Numbered from the stretch's first letter, positions 52,489-61,333 are shown. The stretch is 64,000 nt of DNA from Rhynchopus sp. YZ270_cl-10 (GCA_964035575.1 OZ037860.1:1-64000); one strand, 5' to 3'. Numbers and translations: made by a program. Notes: a model not told the origin generated them from the sequence alone.

Positions 52489-52688
52489 NNNNNNNNNNNN
52501 NNNNNNNNNNNNNNNNNNNNNNNNNNNNNNNNNNNNNNNNNNNNNNNNNNNNNNNNNNNNNNNNNNNNNNNNNNNNNNNNNNNNNNNNNNNNNNNNNNNN
52601 NNNNNNNNNNNNNNNNNNNNNNNNNNNNNNNNNNNNNNNNNNNNNNNNNNNNNNNNNNNNNNNNNNNNNNNNNNNNNNNNNNNNNNNN
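52489..52688. other. assembly gap (200 N)
   Basis: Exactly 200 unknown bases. The right edge starts TACAGGCC, which in intact copies directly follows the GGGTCACCC that precedes the first gap. Confidence 1.
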
Positions 52689-55300
52689 TACAGGCCACCT
52701 CAAAAAGTTGGCCCGTAGGGCCAGCTTTTTGAAAAAACGGGGTTGCGATGTGTCCTGGGGGCCCGAAGGGCCCCCAGGACACATCGCTGGGAAAAAAATA
52801 TTAGGTTTTTGGGGGTCTATATAGGGTTGCTGTGGGGGTCACATGGCCGAAAAATGGCCATTTTTGGCCTATTTTTGGCCATTTTTTTAAGGTAAAAAAT
52901 CCACTTTTTTTTTGTACATCCCCTTGCCCCCGGTAAAATTTACCAAACATATGGCCCTGTTGGACATACTGGGCCCATGAGTCGGTTGCTGGATCACCAA
53001 ACTAGTTGCCCTATTTGCTAAAATCATGTTTTCAGGGTCAAAAATAGGGTGTTTTTTAGGGTCAAAAATAGGGTGTTTTTCAGGGGTATGTTAACCACGT
53101 ATGTGTCTTAGGGACCAAATTTTCCAGGAATGTGAACCAATCGGGTCGCAATGGGTCCAGGGGGCCCGGAGGGCCCCCATGCAGGGAAAATTTGCAACAA
53201 TCCTGGGCAATGCTGGGGGCCGATAGGGTGTGCCTATACACGTGTTTTTACGTGTTTTTGGGCACTTTTCAGGATTTTCGAAAATTTTTGCAACACCAAA
53301 ATCAAAAATTTCGGTCTAGGAGGCCCATATCTGGAAAAAATCGATATTCCAATGGCCTCATTGGGACATATTGGGCCCAGGACCCTCTTTTCAGGTCCCA
53401 GGAAAAGCCAAAACAATAAAAAAAATAGCTCAGGCGACCCCCAAAAATAGGCGAAAAACAGCCATTTTTAGGGTGTTTTTTAGGGGTATTTTTACACACA
53501 CAAATTGTTTACCATAGCACACCCCCAGGCTGCCTCAAAATTTTATCTTTATTTGATTTTTCCAACCCACATAGGGGTATTTGAGGCACAACTTTCACCA
53601 AGCCTGGGGAATTCGGCACTGCACACACACAACTGAAAAAGGCAAAAATCACCTGTTTTTCAAGGTGTCGCAGGGTAAATGTTGTTCCTTAAAAACCAAA
53701 TTTTTTCTAAAAAATCGGCCCTGCGGGTGAAAAAACGACACTATGGGGGGTATTCCAGGGTGTGGGGGCCCCAAAAATCCGGTTTAAGACCACGAGAGGG
53801 TCCGAATACACACCTGAGAAGGTCCCGGGGAGTAAAAAAATGGCCATTTTTGGGGGGTCAAAATCTCACTTTTTGGGGGGATGTTTGTATACCCAGTACC
53901 GACCCACTAGCTGGGATGCCCAACTTTTCGCGAATATGGGGGCCCGTAGGGCCCCCGGGGCCCAGGGGGCCCAAAATATCGTGTTGCAGATGCCAGGAGA
54001 ACATGTTTCAATATTTTGGATACATTTTTCCATAGGGTCATTTTCAAAAGCACTGATTTTAGGGGTATTGAGCGAGGTACCCATACCCATGGGTTATCCT
54101 ATATATTAGTTTTCACTCGGATGTGAAAAAACGATGTCGCAATGGATTCAGGGGGCCCAAATAGGGTATATGGCCCAGGAAATTTTCAAAAAGTTGACCC
54201 AACCAGGTATACAGGCATACAAGCCGGTAGGTCAACAGATAGGGTGTTTTCCGCACCCAAAATATGGGGTCATGACCATGTGGGTCAGACCTGAATTGAT
54301 AAATGTTTCGCACAGGTTTTCGCGAATACCCCCTCTATTCCGAATGCGCTACAAGAGTTTTAAATTTTTGGCTATTTAGATTCACTTTTAAAAACAAAAT
54401 GGGTCTCCAGAACACACATGAGGTTCACATGTACCTCTACAGAAACCTTGGTTTTGGTCGGATTTTGAGGCCAATTTTTGGGTTCCCACCAATTTCCTAG
54501 GGTATACTGGGATATTGCCCGTGTGTCCAAAAGTGATTTTTGGGGCCTTAGGACCCCGGAGAATCCATTTAACGGTCGTTTTTGCACCGGAAAGACCTAT
54601 CTAGTACCCAAAAATCGAATTTTCATATTTTTGAAAAAGTGACCAAAAATCGACTTTTTTTGGTAACATTGTATGGCATAAATTATTCTACATAATGTGT
54701 GATGCTCGAATAAAAACTTACGACCCCATAATGTACTCGGAACTCACCCATGTAATTGTTGAGAAAAAAAAACTTTCCGAAAAAATGAAATTTCAACCCG
54801 AATATGCACATTTGGGTCATTTTACGGCTATGTAGGTCATTTTGTATGTGTTTTTCGATTATATAGGTGATTAGGATATGTGTGATACTCAGATTAAATC
54901 GTAAGACCCCGCAATTGACTCAAATGTGCCCAAAAACCCTATATACCCAAGATTATTAACTTTTCCAGCATATTGGACATCCTTAGGTATGGTTATAAGC
55001 CATGATACGGCTATTGCTGGAAAAATAGCCGTAAATTGTGGTTGGTATTGATTTCAGAAATTATGTGATGCTTAGATCATGCCATAGACGCTTTTAATGG
55101 ATTCATATGAGCTCATACTACCCATATACCCCTTCAGAAGCCCCTTTTGACTCTTATGAATATCCTTATATAGGCTTCCACTTGTGCAGAACCTTCTCAG
55201 TGTACAAGATGTTAGGTACAAAAAAACCATCATATTTTTTACACTACTGGCATGCTTCCCAGGACACGTCTGTACTCAGAACGTTGTAGAGAAAAAAGGC
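52689..55300. repeat. gene-free part of the ~5.5-kb duplication, copy 2
   Basis: Near-identical to 46973-49583, starting inside the 1.2-kb unit. No gene recognised. Confidence 0.9.
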
Positions 55301-55420
55301 AACCAACGATTTCTAAAGCTACAGTTTCTGTACTTCATTGGTATGGAAGCATGAAGATTATATTCTTCTCACACAACTTTGTCAAAACATGGCCAGTTTC
55401 GAAAGAGACTGGCCTTTTTT
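55301..55420 (+). ncRNA. SL RNA: spliced-leader RNA gene 6
   Basis: Complete; box TGCTTCCCAG at -48 (55253). Upstream flank identical to that of SL gene 1. Confidence 0.96.
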
Positions 55421-55738
55421 ACGTTAGCATCACCTTCTGCAAACCCCAAAAAACACACATGATTCCCATCACACACAAGTGCTTGCTGCAACCCATTTGT
55501 ATATCGCCTGCAAAACCATGTGTGCAACCATTTGTGGCACTGGTACCACATATACCCCTTCAGAAACCACTGTTGACTCTTATGAATATACTTGTGTAAG
55601 CCTATCACCTAAGCATATTCTGTGCAGACCCTTCCCAGTGACCAATAGGTTAGGTACGAAAAAGCGACCATATTTAGGACACTGGAAGAAGGCTTACCAG
55701 TTCACGTTGGAGCTTAGAACATTGTAGAGAAAAAAGGC

Positions 55739-55855
55739 AACCAACGATTTCTAAAGCTACAGTTTCTGTACTTCATTGGTATGGAAGCATGAAGATTACT
55801 CTTCTCACACAACTTTGTCAAACATGGCCAGCCTCGAAAGAGACTGGCCTTTTTT
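55739..55855 (+). ncRNA. SL RNA: spliced-leader RNA gene 7
   Basis: Complete; box GGCTTACCAG at -48 (55691). No separate counterpart in the first duplicate; its downstream flank matches that of SL gene 1. Confidence 0.96.
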
Positions 55856-56176
55856 ACGTTAGCACGATTGTCTTTGTGCACAAGAAGCAAACCCAAAAAC
55901 ACACCCAATTCACACCTGACCTAATGCACAAGTGCTTACTGCACCCCATTTTTATATCGCCTGCAAAACCATATTTGTGACACTTGTTCCCCTTCAGAAG
56001 CCACTGTTGACTCTGTCGAATATCCTTCTGTAGTAGTGATCACACTTAAGGATATTTTTATGTAGAACCTTCACAGTGACCAAGATGTCAGGTACGAAAA
56101 AGCAACCGTATTATAGACATTGGCAGAAGGCTTCCCAGAACAAGTGGGTACCTAGAACATTGTAGAGAAAAAGGGC

Positions 56177-56294
56177 AACCAACGATTTCTAAAGCTACAG
56201 TTTCTGTACTTCATTGGTATGGAAGCATGAAGATTATATTCTTCACACAACTTTGTCAAAACATGGCCAGTTTCGAAAGAGACTGGCCTTTTTT
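56177..56294 (+). ncRNA. SL RNA: spliced-leader RNA gene 8
   Basis: Counterpart of SL gene 2 (offset 6158), same two-base intron deletion; box GGCTTCCCAG at -48 (56129). Confidence 0.96.
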
Positions 56295-56595
56295 ACGTTA
56301 ACATCACCTTGTGCAAACCCAAAAAACACACATGATTCCCATGTTCTTCGAATATTTTGGTGATTAGGATATGTGTAATGCTCAGATTAAATTGTACGAC
56401 CACGCAATTGACTCAAATGAGCCCAAATATCCCGTATTCCCAAGATTTTTGGACTTTCGAGCACATTGGGCATCCTTAGGTATGTTTATAAGCCACTCTA
56501 CGGCTATGTTAGAAAAAAAACCCACCATAATAATGATACATATGGCATGATTCCCAGAACATGTTGGCACTTAGAACATTGTAGAGAAAAAGGGC

Positions 56596-56713
56596 AACCA
56601 ACGATTTCTAAAGCTACAGTTTCTGTACTTCATTGGTATGGAAGCATGAAGATTATTCTTCTCACACAACTTTGTCAAAACATGGCCAGTTTCGAAAGAG
56701 ACTGGCCTTTTTT
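56596..56713 (+). ncRNA. SL RNA: spliced-leader RNA gene 9
   Basis: Counterpart of SL gene 3; box TGATTCCCAG at -48 (56548). Confidence 0.96.
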
Positions 56714-56791
56714 ACGTTAACACGATCGTCTTGTGCACAAGAAGCAAAAAAACCCACACAACAACAGCAGAAGTTTAGAACCACATTCAGA

Positions 56792-56827
56792 CCCTGACCC
56801 AACTCCAACAAGGGGCCCCTGTCTTGT
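56792..56827 (+). promoter_or_regulatory. 36-nt upstream element (USE) of U6 copy 2
   Basis: Identical to 50635-50670; 23-nt spacer to U6. Confidence 0.85.
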
Positions 56828-56850
56828 CAACCACCTTGTGCACATATACT

Positions 56851-56960
56851 GGACCCCAGAAATGGGACATCCGTTAAAATTGGATCGATACAGAGAAGAT
56901 TAGCATGGTCCCTGCGCAAGGATGACACGCATTAATCGAGAAAGTATCAACTTTTTTTTT
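56851..56960 (+). ncRNA. U6: U6 spliceosomal RNA, copy 2
   Basis: Appears identical to copy 1 over the RNA, with the ACAGAG box, AGC triad and a nine-T terminator; flanks differ by a few bases. Confidence 0.97.
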
Positions 56961-57174
56961 GTCCCCCGGATCACACGTATTTTTTACACTGGTGTCTTCT
57001 TCATGCTTCCCAGACCAACACATATGTGCAGACATACCCATCACCCACAGGTGGCAAGTGGCAGGCTGCAGTAACCCATTGAAATATTGGTTTCAAAAAA
57101 CGACCATATGGTTTATGCTACTGGCATGCTTCCCTGAGCACATACATGTCGAAAGCTGTGTAGAGAAAAAGAGC

Positions 57175-57292
57175 AACCAACGATTTCTAAAGCTACAGTT
57201 TCTGTACTTCATTGGTATGGAAGCATGAAGATTACTCTTCTCACACAACTTTGTCAAAACATGGCCGGTTTCGAAAGAGACTGGCCTTTTTT
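57175..57292 (+). ncRNA. SL RNA: spliced-leader RNA gene 10
   Basis: Counterpart of SL gene 4; box TGCTTCCCTG at -48 (57127). Confidence 0.96.
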
Positions 57293-57381
57293 ACGTTAGC
57301 ATGATTGTCTTTGTGTGTCTTTGTGCAAAGCAAAAAAAAAACACACACAAGAAGTGAGGATCTTCAAAACCACGTTTTTGA

Positions 57382-57416
57382 CCTGACCCACCTCCAACTA
57401 GACAACCCTGTCTTGT
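57382..57416 (+). promoter_or_regulatory. 36-nt-type upstream element (USE) of SRP RNA copy 2
   Basis: Same as 51225-51259; 23-nt spacer. Confidence 0.85.
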
Positions 57417-57439
57417 ATTCCGACAATATGGTATCTATT

Positions 57440-57758
57440 GAGCCGGGATGTGTTGGCTGCATCCTGAAACCCCTAGCTTCTGGGGGGGCAAGCTTCTCCA
57501 GAACTGGGCACTCTTTGAGGTGGACCAAAGGCACCTTCAACTTCTGTGTTGATGTGTTGTCCGTGTTAGTCTACTGTCCTGTTTGCGGCCTTGGTGTAAA
57601 CCAGGGCAACAATCAGAGTGAAATGGGGTGAACCGGGCCAGGCTGGTCTCACAGAGCAGCTCATAACTCCTGCAGTGGACAGTTCAAGGATCGCAGCACA
57701 GAGCAGAGTGAGGGTGTTTCCAACTCAATGGCTTGAACTGGAGAAGCGTTTCTTTTTT
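57440..57758 (+). ncRNA. SRP RNA: signal recognition particle RNA (7SL), copy 2
   Basis: Same sequence as copy 1 by eye, starting GAGCCGGGATG and ending in six Ts. Confidence 0.88.
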
Positions 57759-57916
57759 ACATTTTTCCATGTGAACATTGTTTCCACATCACCATACACA
57801 TGTGTTGTTGATACACCCCACCACGTTGCCCAGACCATTCCTACCCACATTATTCACCACAAGTGGCATGTTTACCAGTACATGTTGGTGCTTAGAGCAA
57901 TGTTAAGAAAAAGGGC

Positions 57917-58035
57917 AACCAACGATTTCTAAAGCTACAGTTTCTGTACTTCATTGGTATGGAAGCATGAAGATTATATTCTTCTCACACAACTTTGTCA
58001 AACATGGCCAGCCTCGAAAGAGACTGGCCTTTTTT
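57917..58035 (+). ncRNA. SL RNA: spliced-leader RNA gene 11
   Basis: Counterpart of SL gene 5; box TGTTTACCAG at -48 (57869). Confidence 0.95.
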
Positions 58036-58091
58036 ACGTCACCATGAGAAAAAACATTCACACATATGATGCATGTACAAAGTGTGTGTCA

Positions 58092-58127
58092 CCCTGACCC
58101 ACCTCCAACAAGACAACCCTGTCTTGT
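58092..58127 (+). promoter_or_regulatory. 36-nt upstream element (USE) of ncRNA-X copy 3
   Basis: Same as 51935-51970; 23-nt spacer. Confidence 0.85.
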
Positions 58128-58150
58128 TTTCCCATACTCTCCCTATGTTT

Positions 58151-58481
58151 GGGTGCTAAGTTAGTGTGCTACTTCGAAACCAAACAACTCGTTCAGCAAC
58201 AGCTAAAACTTGAAAAGACCTTTCTATTTAAGAAAATTCTTTACAATTTTTATGATGCGGTCCTGCTGTTGGGCCTGATATGGCCCAAGGCGGAACTACT
58301 TTCATATGATGTAAATCCCGTACGTTCGTACAGAATATTACCCATGATGATTATTCTTACATTAGCGTGTAACACTAATTCTGACTGCGTTCTATTTCAC
58401 ACTTCAAATATTAGAACTGGATGTGGGGCTGCCAGTTTACTGGTGGTCCCGATCCAGCACACAACGCAAGCACCCTTTTTT
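58151..58481 (+). ncRNA. ncRNA-X, copy 3
   Basis: Same as copy 2 by eye (offset 6157), with the paired ends and six-T terminator. Confidence 0.82.
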
Positions 58482-58740
58482 ATATTTTCCCACCCAGCAC
58501 CCCCCCTGTGTCTGTGTTGTTGCCTAAGCATCGCCTTTTACAGGCTTCCTTGCAGGGAGTGTTCGGTCAAGTGATAGTGATGAAGAAGGACAGGGGCGAG
58601 TTTTCTCGTGAAATGCTTTGAAGCCTCTGACATTGAGAGGCTCGCTCCGACCTCTGTTTTTAATAACCCACATCACAGTGGTAACCACTGTGTATGTATG
58701 GTATGTATGGTATGTTTGTTTTTGTTTTGTTAAAAAAGAG

Positions 58741-58928
58741 GGTATGCCACTCCTGGATGTTGTGCAGCTCCAGGGCAACATGTGTGAACGGACCAGGTTG
58801 CCCTGGCGACCCGTCACCCCAATGAGAAATTGCGTTAATATCATCAGTGCACAAGGCACTGTATCAGATATTAAGCTGATAAGAACAGATAATACACTTG
58901 ATCTTAGCCAAAAGGCCGAGAAGGTATG
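58741..58928 (-). ncRNA. U2: U2 spliceosomal RNA
   Basis: Reverse strand, about 188 nt. The 5' end CATACCTTCTCGGCC, TTTTGGCTAAGATCAAG, ATCTGTTCTTATCAG and TTAATATCTGATAC match the most conserved part of U2. The 3' half ends in a long hairpin (TTGCCCTGGAGC, ATCCAGGAGTGG). The branch-site pairing box is GTATTA, not the usual GTAGTA. The promoter box TGCTTCCCTG (58967-58976 on this strand) starts 48 nt before the RNA. U2 selects the branch point for cis- and trans-splicing. Confidence 0.95.
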
Positions 58929-58966
58929 ACTTCTTTTTAGTCCATACCGAATTCGACACCCATGTA

Positions 58967-58976
58967 CAGGGAAGCA
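58967..58976 (-). promoter_or_regulatory. -48 box of U2
   Basis: TGCTTCCCTG on the reverse strand, at the same distance from U2 as in the SL genes. A near-copy (TACTTCCCTG, 59035-59044) lies further upstream in a partly duplicated flank and has no RNA assigned. Confidence 0.8.
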
Positions 58977-59078
58977 TGATTATGATCAATATTACTAGGA
59001 AACAACAAGGCAAGCAGATTACACACCCATGTCACAGGGAAGTAAGTGAAGGTGATGATCAATCTTATTAGTAAAAAC

Positions 59079-59222
59079 AAGGCCGCCGAAGCAGCTACAC
59101 AAATTGCCAATGTGGCAACGCCGAAGCGGCCCATGGCGGGAATTGGGTAGTTTTCAACCAGCAATCTCTCCGCAGCGTCCCTATTTGGTCATTGCTTATG
59201 GAATTATCCCGAGCGCAAGAAT
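59079..59222 (-). ncRNA. U4: U4 spliceosomal RNA
   Basis: Reverse strand, about 144 nt. Starts ATTCTTGCGCTCGGG; contains AGATTGCTGGTTGAAAACTA then CCCAATTCCCGCCATGGG, the typical U4 central segment, GTTGCCACATTGGCAATTTG with the Sm-like site, and a final UUCG hairpin (AGCTGC-TTCG-GCGGCC) before Ts. U4 chaperones U6. The upstream box CACTTCCCTG (59262-59271) is at -48 within one base. Confidence 0.92.
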
Positions 59223-59261
59223 ACCTCCTTTTCTCCCAGTCGTGTCACAAAGCTATGTCCA

Positions 59262-59271
59262 CAGGGAAGTG
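59262..59271 (-). promoter_or_regulatory. -48 box of U4
   Basis: CACTTCCCTG on the reverse strand. Counting 48 nt places the start at 59223, one base from the U4 end chosen by homology. Confidence 0.75.
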
Positions 59272-59694
59272 TGTTGGGGTGGTAACATATAGACACCACG
59301 TAAAGTTAACACACCAAAACTACCACCGCCAATGTGCCTCCCTATAGACATCTGTGCAGCCGATAGGTGGAACAAACAAGGGCAAGACTGTACTCTACAC
59401 AGGATCTGTTTTTGAGTGCATTCGTGTTGAAGATTGTTTTCTTCGGCACAAGACCAAAGCTGGATGATGACATAGGTTGGGCATGTGCAGCATGAGCACT
59501 TGCGATGATTGTCACATACTTCTTGTATTGTTTTGTCTCTCCCCTGTATGGCGCAGGGAAGAGTACCAGGCACAGCCCTTCCACTTACAGCTTGTTTTTA
59601 AGAAAAACCTCAAAAAAGGCTTCACATTACTTTTTTCACCTTCAAGGACATCTTGATCAATCAAGAAGTTACCACACTATCCTCGCTCTCAACA
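59272..59694. other. spacer between the divergent snRNA genes
   Basis: A further -48-type box on the reverse strand (CTCTTCCCTG, 59554-59563) would predict an RNA starting near 59515 on that strand. No known RNA was recognised there. See findings. Confidence 0.4.
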
Positions 59695-59704
59695 TGCTTC
59701 CATG
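59695..59704 (+). promoter_or_regulatory. -48 box of U5
   Basis: TGCTTCCATG; 48 nt before the predicted U5 start. Confidence 0.75.
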
Positions 59705-59742
59705 TGTAGCAAAGTGCACACAGCAATAGAACAAAACAGAGC

Positions 59743-59858
59743 CATATCACGGTTCTTGCCCATATCGAACTCATCTTTCGCCTTTTACTAAAGATGACCG
59801 TGGGTAAGAGCCACTATGTGAAAGCATAATTTTTGAAGGGGCCTTTGTGTCTCATCTG
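59743..59858 (+). ncRNA. U5: U5 spliceosomal RNA
   Basis: About 115 nt. Loop 1 is unmistakable: CATCTTTCGCCTTTTACTAA with flanking stem ACTCATC/GATGACC. Downstream ATAATTTTTGAAGG is the Sm site, followed by a short 3' stem. U5 loop 1 aligns exons in both splicing steps. The end is approximate. Confidence 0.94.
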
Positions 59859-59881
59859 TTTTTAAGTCTTGACAACCACTA

Positions 59882-59891
59882 CGCTTCCCTG
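59882..59891 (+). promoter_or_regulatory. -48 box of U1
   Basis: CGCTTCCCTG; counting 48 nt gives a U1 start at about 59930, just before the splice-site pairing region. Confidence 0.75.
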
Positions 59892-59929
59892 AAGGTGTTG
59901 GAGTTTCGCATGTTGTTAAACTCAGCTAG

Positions 59930-60091
59930 AGGTTACATACCTTACTGGTGTCTGACCTGATCAACAAGGGCGTCGACACACCAGTGGCCCTTGCATTGCA
60001 CTGCGCAGGGGATACTGGTGGCACTAGCTTCGGCTGGCTTGCACAGTGAAATTTTTGACAGCGGCGGTGCTGTGCTTTGCACAAACCCGCC
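59930..60091 (+). ncRNA. U1: U1 spliceosomal RNA
   Basis: About 160 nt. A closing helix ACTGGTGT/ACACCAGT encloses stem-loop I with GATCAACAAGG, like the U1-70K-binding loop. Stem-loop II carries ATTGCACTGC, like the U1A site. AAATTTTTGACAG is the Sm site and a 3' hairpin precedes Ts. The 5' pairing region reads ACATACCTT where most eukaryotes have ACTTACCT, so it complements GTATGT rather than GTAAGT. U1 in SL-trans-splicing protists serves cis-introns. The exact 5' end is inferred from the -48 box. Confidence 0.88.
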
Positions 60092-60376
60092 TTTTTAAAC
60101 AAACAAACCAAAACAAACGTGATCACACAAACCATCATGTTACCCAGTAAACCCAGTAAACCCAGCACACTGGTCTAGAGGGATCGACCACTGAGTGGTG
60201 ACCTGTGAGCACACAGGCACCTGCTCCGATGCAGTAGTGCAGCGCACTAAGTGCTGTGCTAAGGACTGGCCAAACTTGTTAAACCTGCTGACCCACAAAC
60301 CGGTTTTCACAACCGAAGCAAAAACAAGCTCAGAAATAAAAAGCTCTTCAAAGGTTTTCGAACCTGACTCAGTATT
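60092..60376. other. spacer, includes 5S upstream block
   Basis: The last 60 bases (ACAAGCTCAGAAAT, AAAGCTCTTCAAAGGTTTTC) recur at 61070-61131 before the next 5S gene, so they may belong to the 5S transcription unit or its duplication. Confidence 0.5.
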
Positions 60377-60495
60377 GGATTCGGCCATACTCTGGTGAAT
60401 GCACCTCATCCCGCCTGATTTGAGAAGTTAAGCACCAGCAGGCCTGGATAGTACTGGCGTGGGTGACCAGCTGGGAAGTCCGGGTGCTTGAATCC
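60377..60495 (+). rRNA. 5S ribosomal RNA
   Basis: 119 nt, same as the other copies except GAATGCACC in place of GAATACACC; T-run follows. Confidence 0.97.
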
Positions 60496-60541
60496 TTTTT
60501 GCTTTTCTTCCGTGTTGGTGTGTGGTTTTAGGACATCCAGA

Positions 60542-60577
60542 CCCTGACCCACCTCCAACAAGACAACCCTGTCTTGT
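60542..60577 (+). promoter_or_regulatory. 36-nt upstream element (USE) with no known RNA assigned
   Basis: CCCTGACCCACCTCC then ACAAGACAACCCTGTCTTGT, identical to the ncRNA-X copies 2 and 3 elements. By the constant 23-nt spacer an RNA should start at 60601. Confidence 0.85.
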
Positions 60578-60600
60578 ATCCCTGTGTTTGTTGCACTATC

Positions 60601-60977
60601 CAGAGAGCAGAAATGAGGGGAGACTACACCACCGACGGTGCTTCAGCCTACAGGAGCATGCTGGAATGTGAATGCTGCATGACAGCATTCACAATTTCAC
60701 CTTTGGTGAGATGGAGATGAGCGCAAAGGTGCAAAAATGCACAACAAAAACTGAGGAAGAGGCATCCATACTCCCCAGAAGGGACGTGCGCACCTGCAGC
60801 CAAAAATTCTCCTGTGCTTAATATCATGCGCGCTGGGGATGCCGAAATAGCTAAACTGTTGCAAGAAGTGGGACTAATTCCCAGGCAGTTGCCCTGTACA
60901 ACATGCAAGTCCACAATGCCAGAAACACTGTACTGGACACCAAGATACTCCAAGAAGATCGCAAACTGGCCTTATTT
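60601..60977 (+). ncRNA. predicted ncRNA-Y (start from promoter spacing; end uncertain)
   Basis: The start is predicted from the upstream element. The region contains perfect hairpins: GTGAATGCTG-CATGA-CAGCATTCAC (60666-60690), TCACC-TTT-GGTGA, GTGCA-AAAA-TGCAC and GGGA-CTAAT-TCCC. A weak terminator (TTATTTT) lies near 60972. No coding sequence or known RNA family was recognised. The 3' end could be anywhere up to the next 5S block at 61070. Confidence 0.5.
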
Positions 60978-61131
60978 TAGGTGAAATGACCTAATGCAGA
61001 GTGCAGCGGAACAGGGGAGACAAATAAAGTTTCCTGTACCATGCAACACCCAAGACCTTTTGCACAAGTGAAGCAAAAACAAGCTCAGAAATATAAAGCT
61101 CTTCAAAGGTTTTCCACCCAGACCCATTATT

Positions 61132-61250
61132 GGATTCGGCCATACTCTGGTGAATACACCTCATCCCGCCTGATTTGAGAAGTTAAGCACCAGCAGGCCT
61201 GGATAGTACTGGCGTGGGTGACCAGCTGGGAAGTCCGGGTGCTTGAATCC
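61132..61250 (+). rRNA. 5S ribosomal RNA
   Basis: 119 nt; GGATTCGGCC at the start, GCTTGAATCC and TTTTTT at the end. Preceded by the same 60-bp block as the copy at 60377. Confidence 0.97.
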
Positions 61251-61333
61251 TTTTTTCCTTATTTGTGGTGTAACACACAGAAGTTGGTTGAAAAGTGAAC
61301 TGATAGTATTCAGCGCAAAGCATGATTATTGAA

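Noticed and set aside
47416-54587. Short reading frames present in both halves of the large duplication
   Set aside because: Conservation is equal in coding and non-coding positions because the DNA was duplicated; none resembles a protein.
59461-59480. C/D snoRNA at GGATGATGACATAGG
   Set aside because: A C-box-like motif is present but no D box or terminal stem at a sensible distance.
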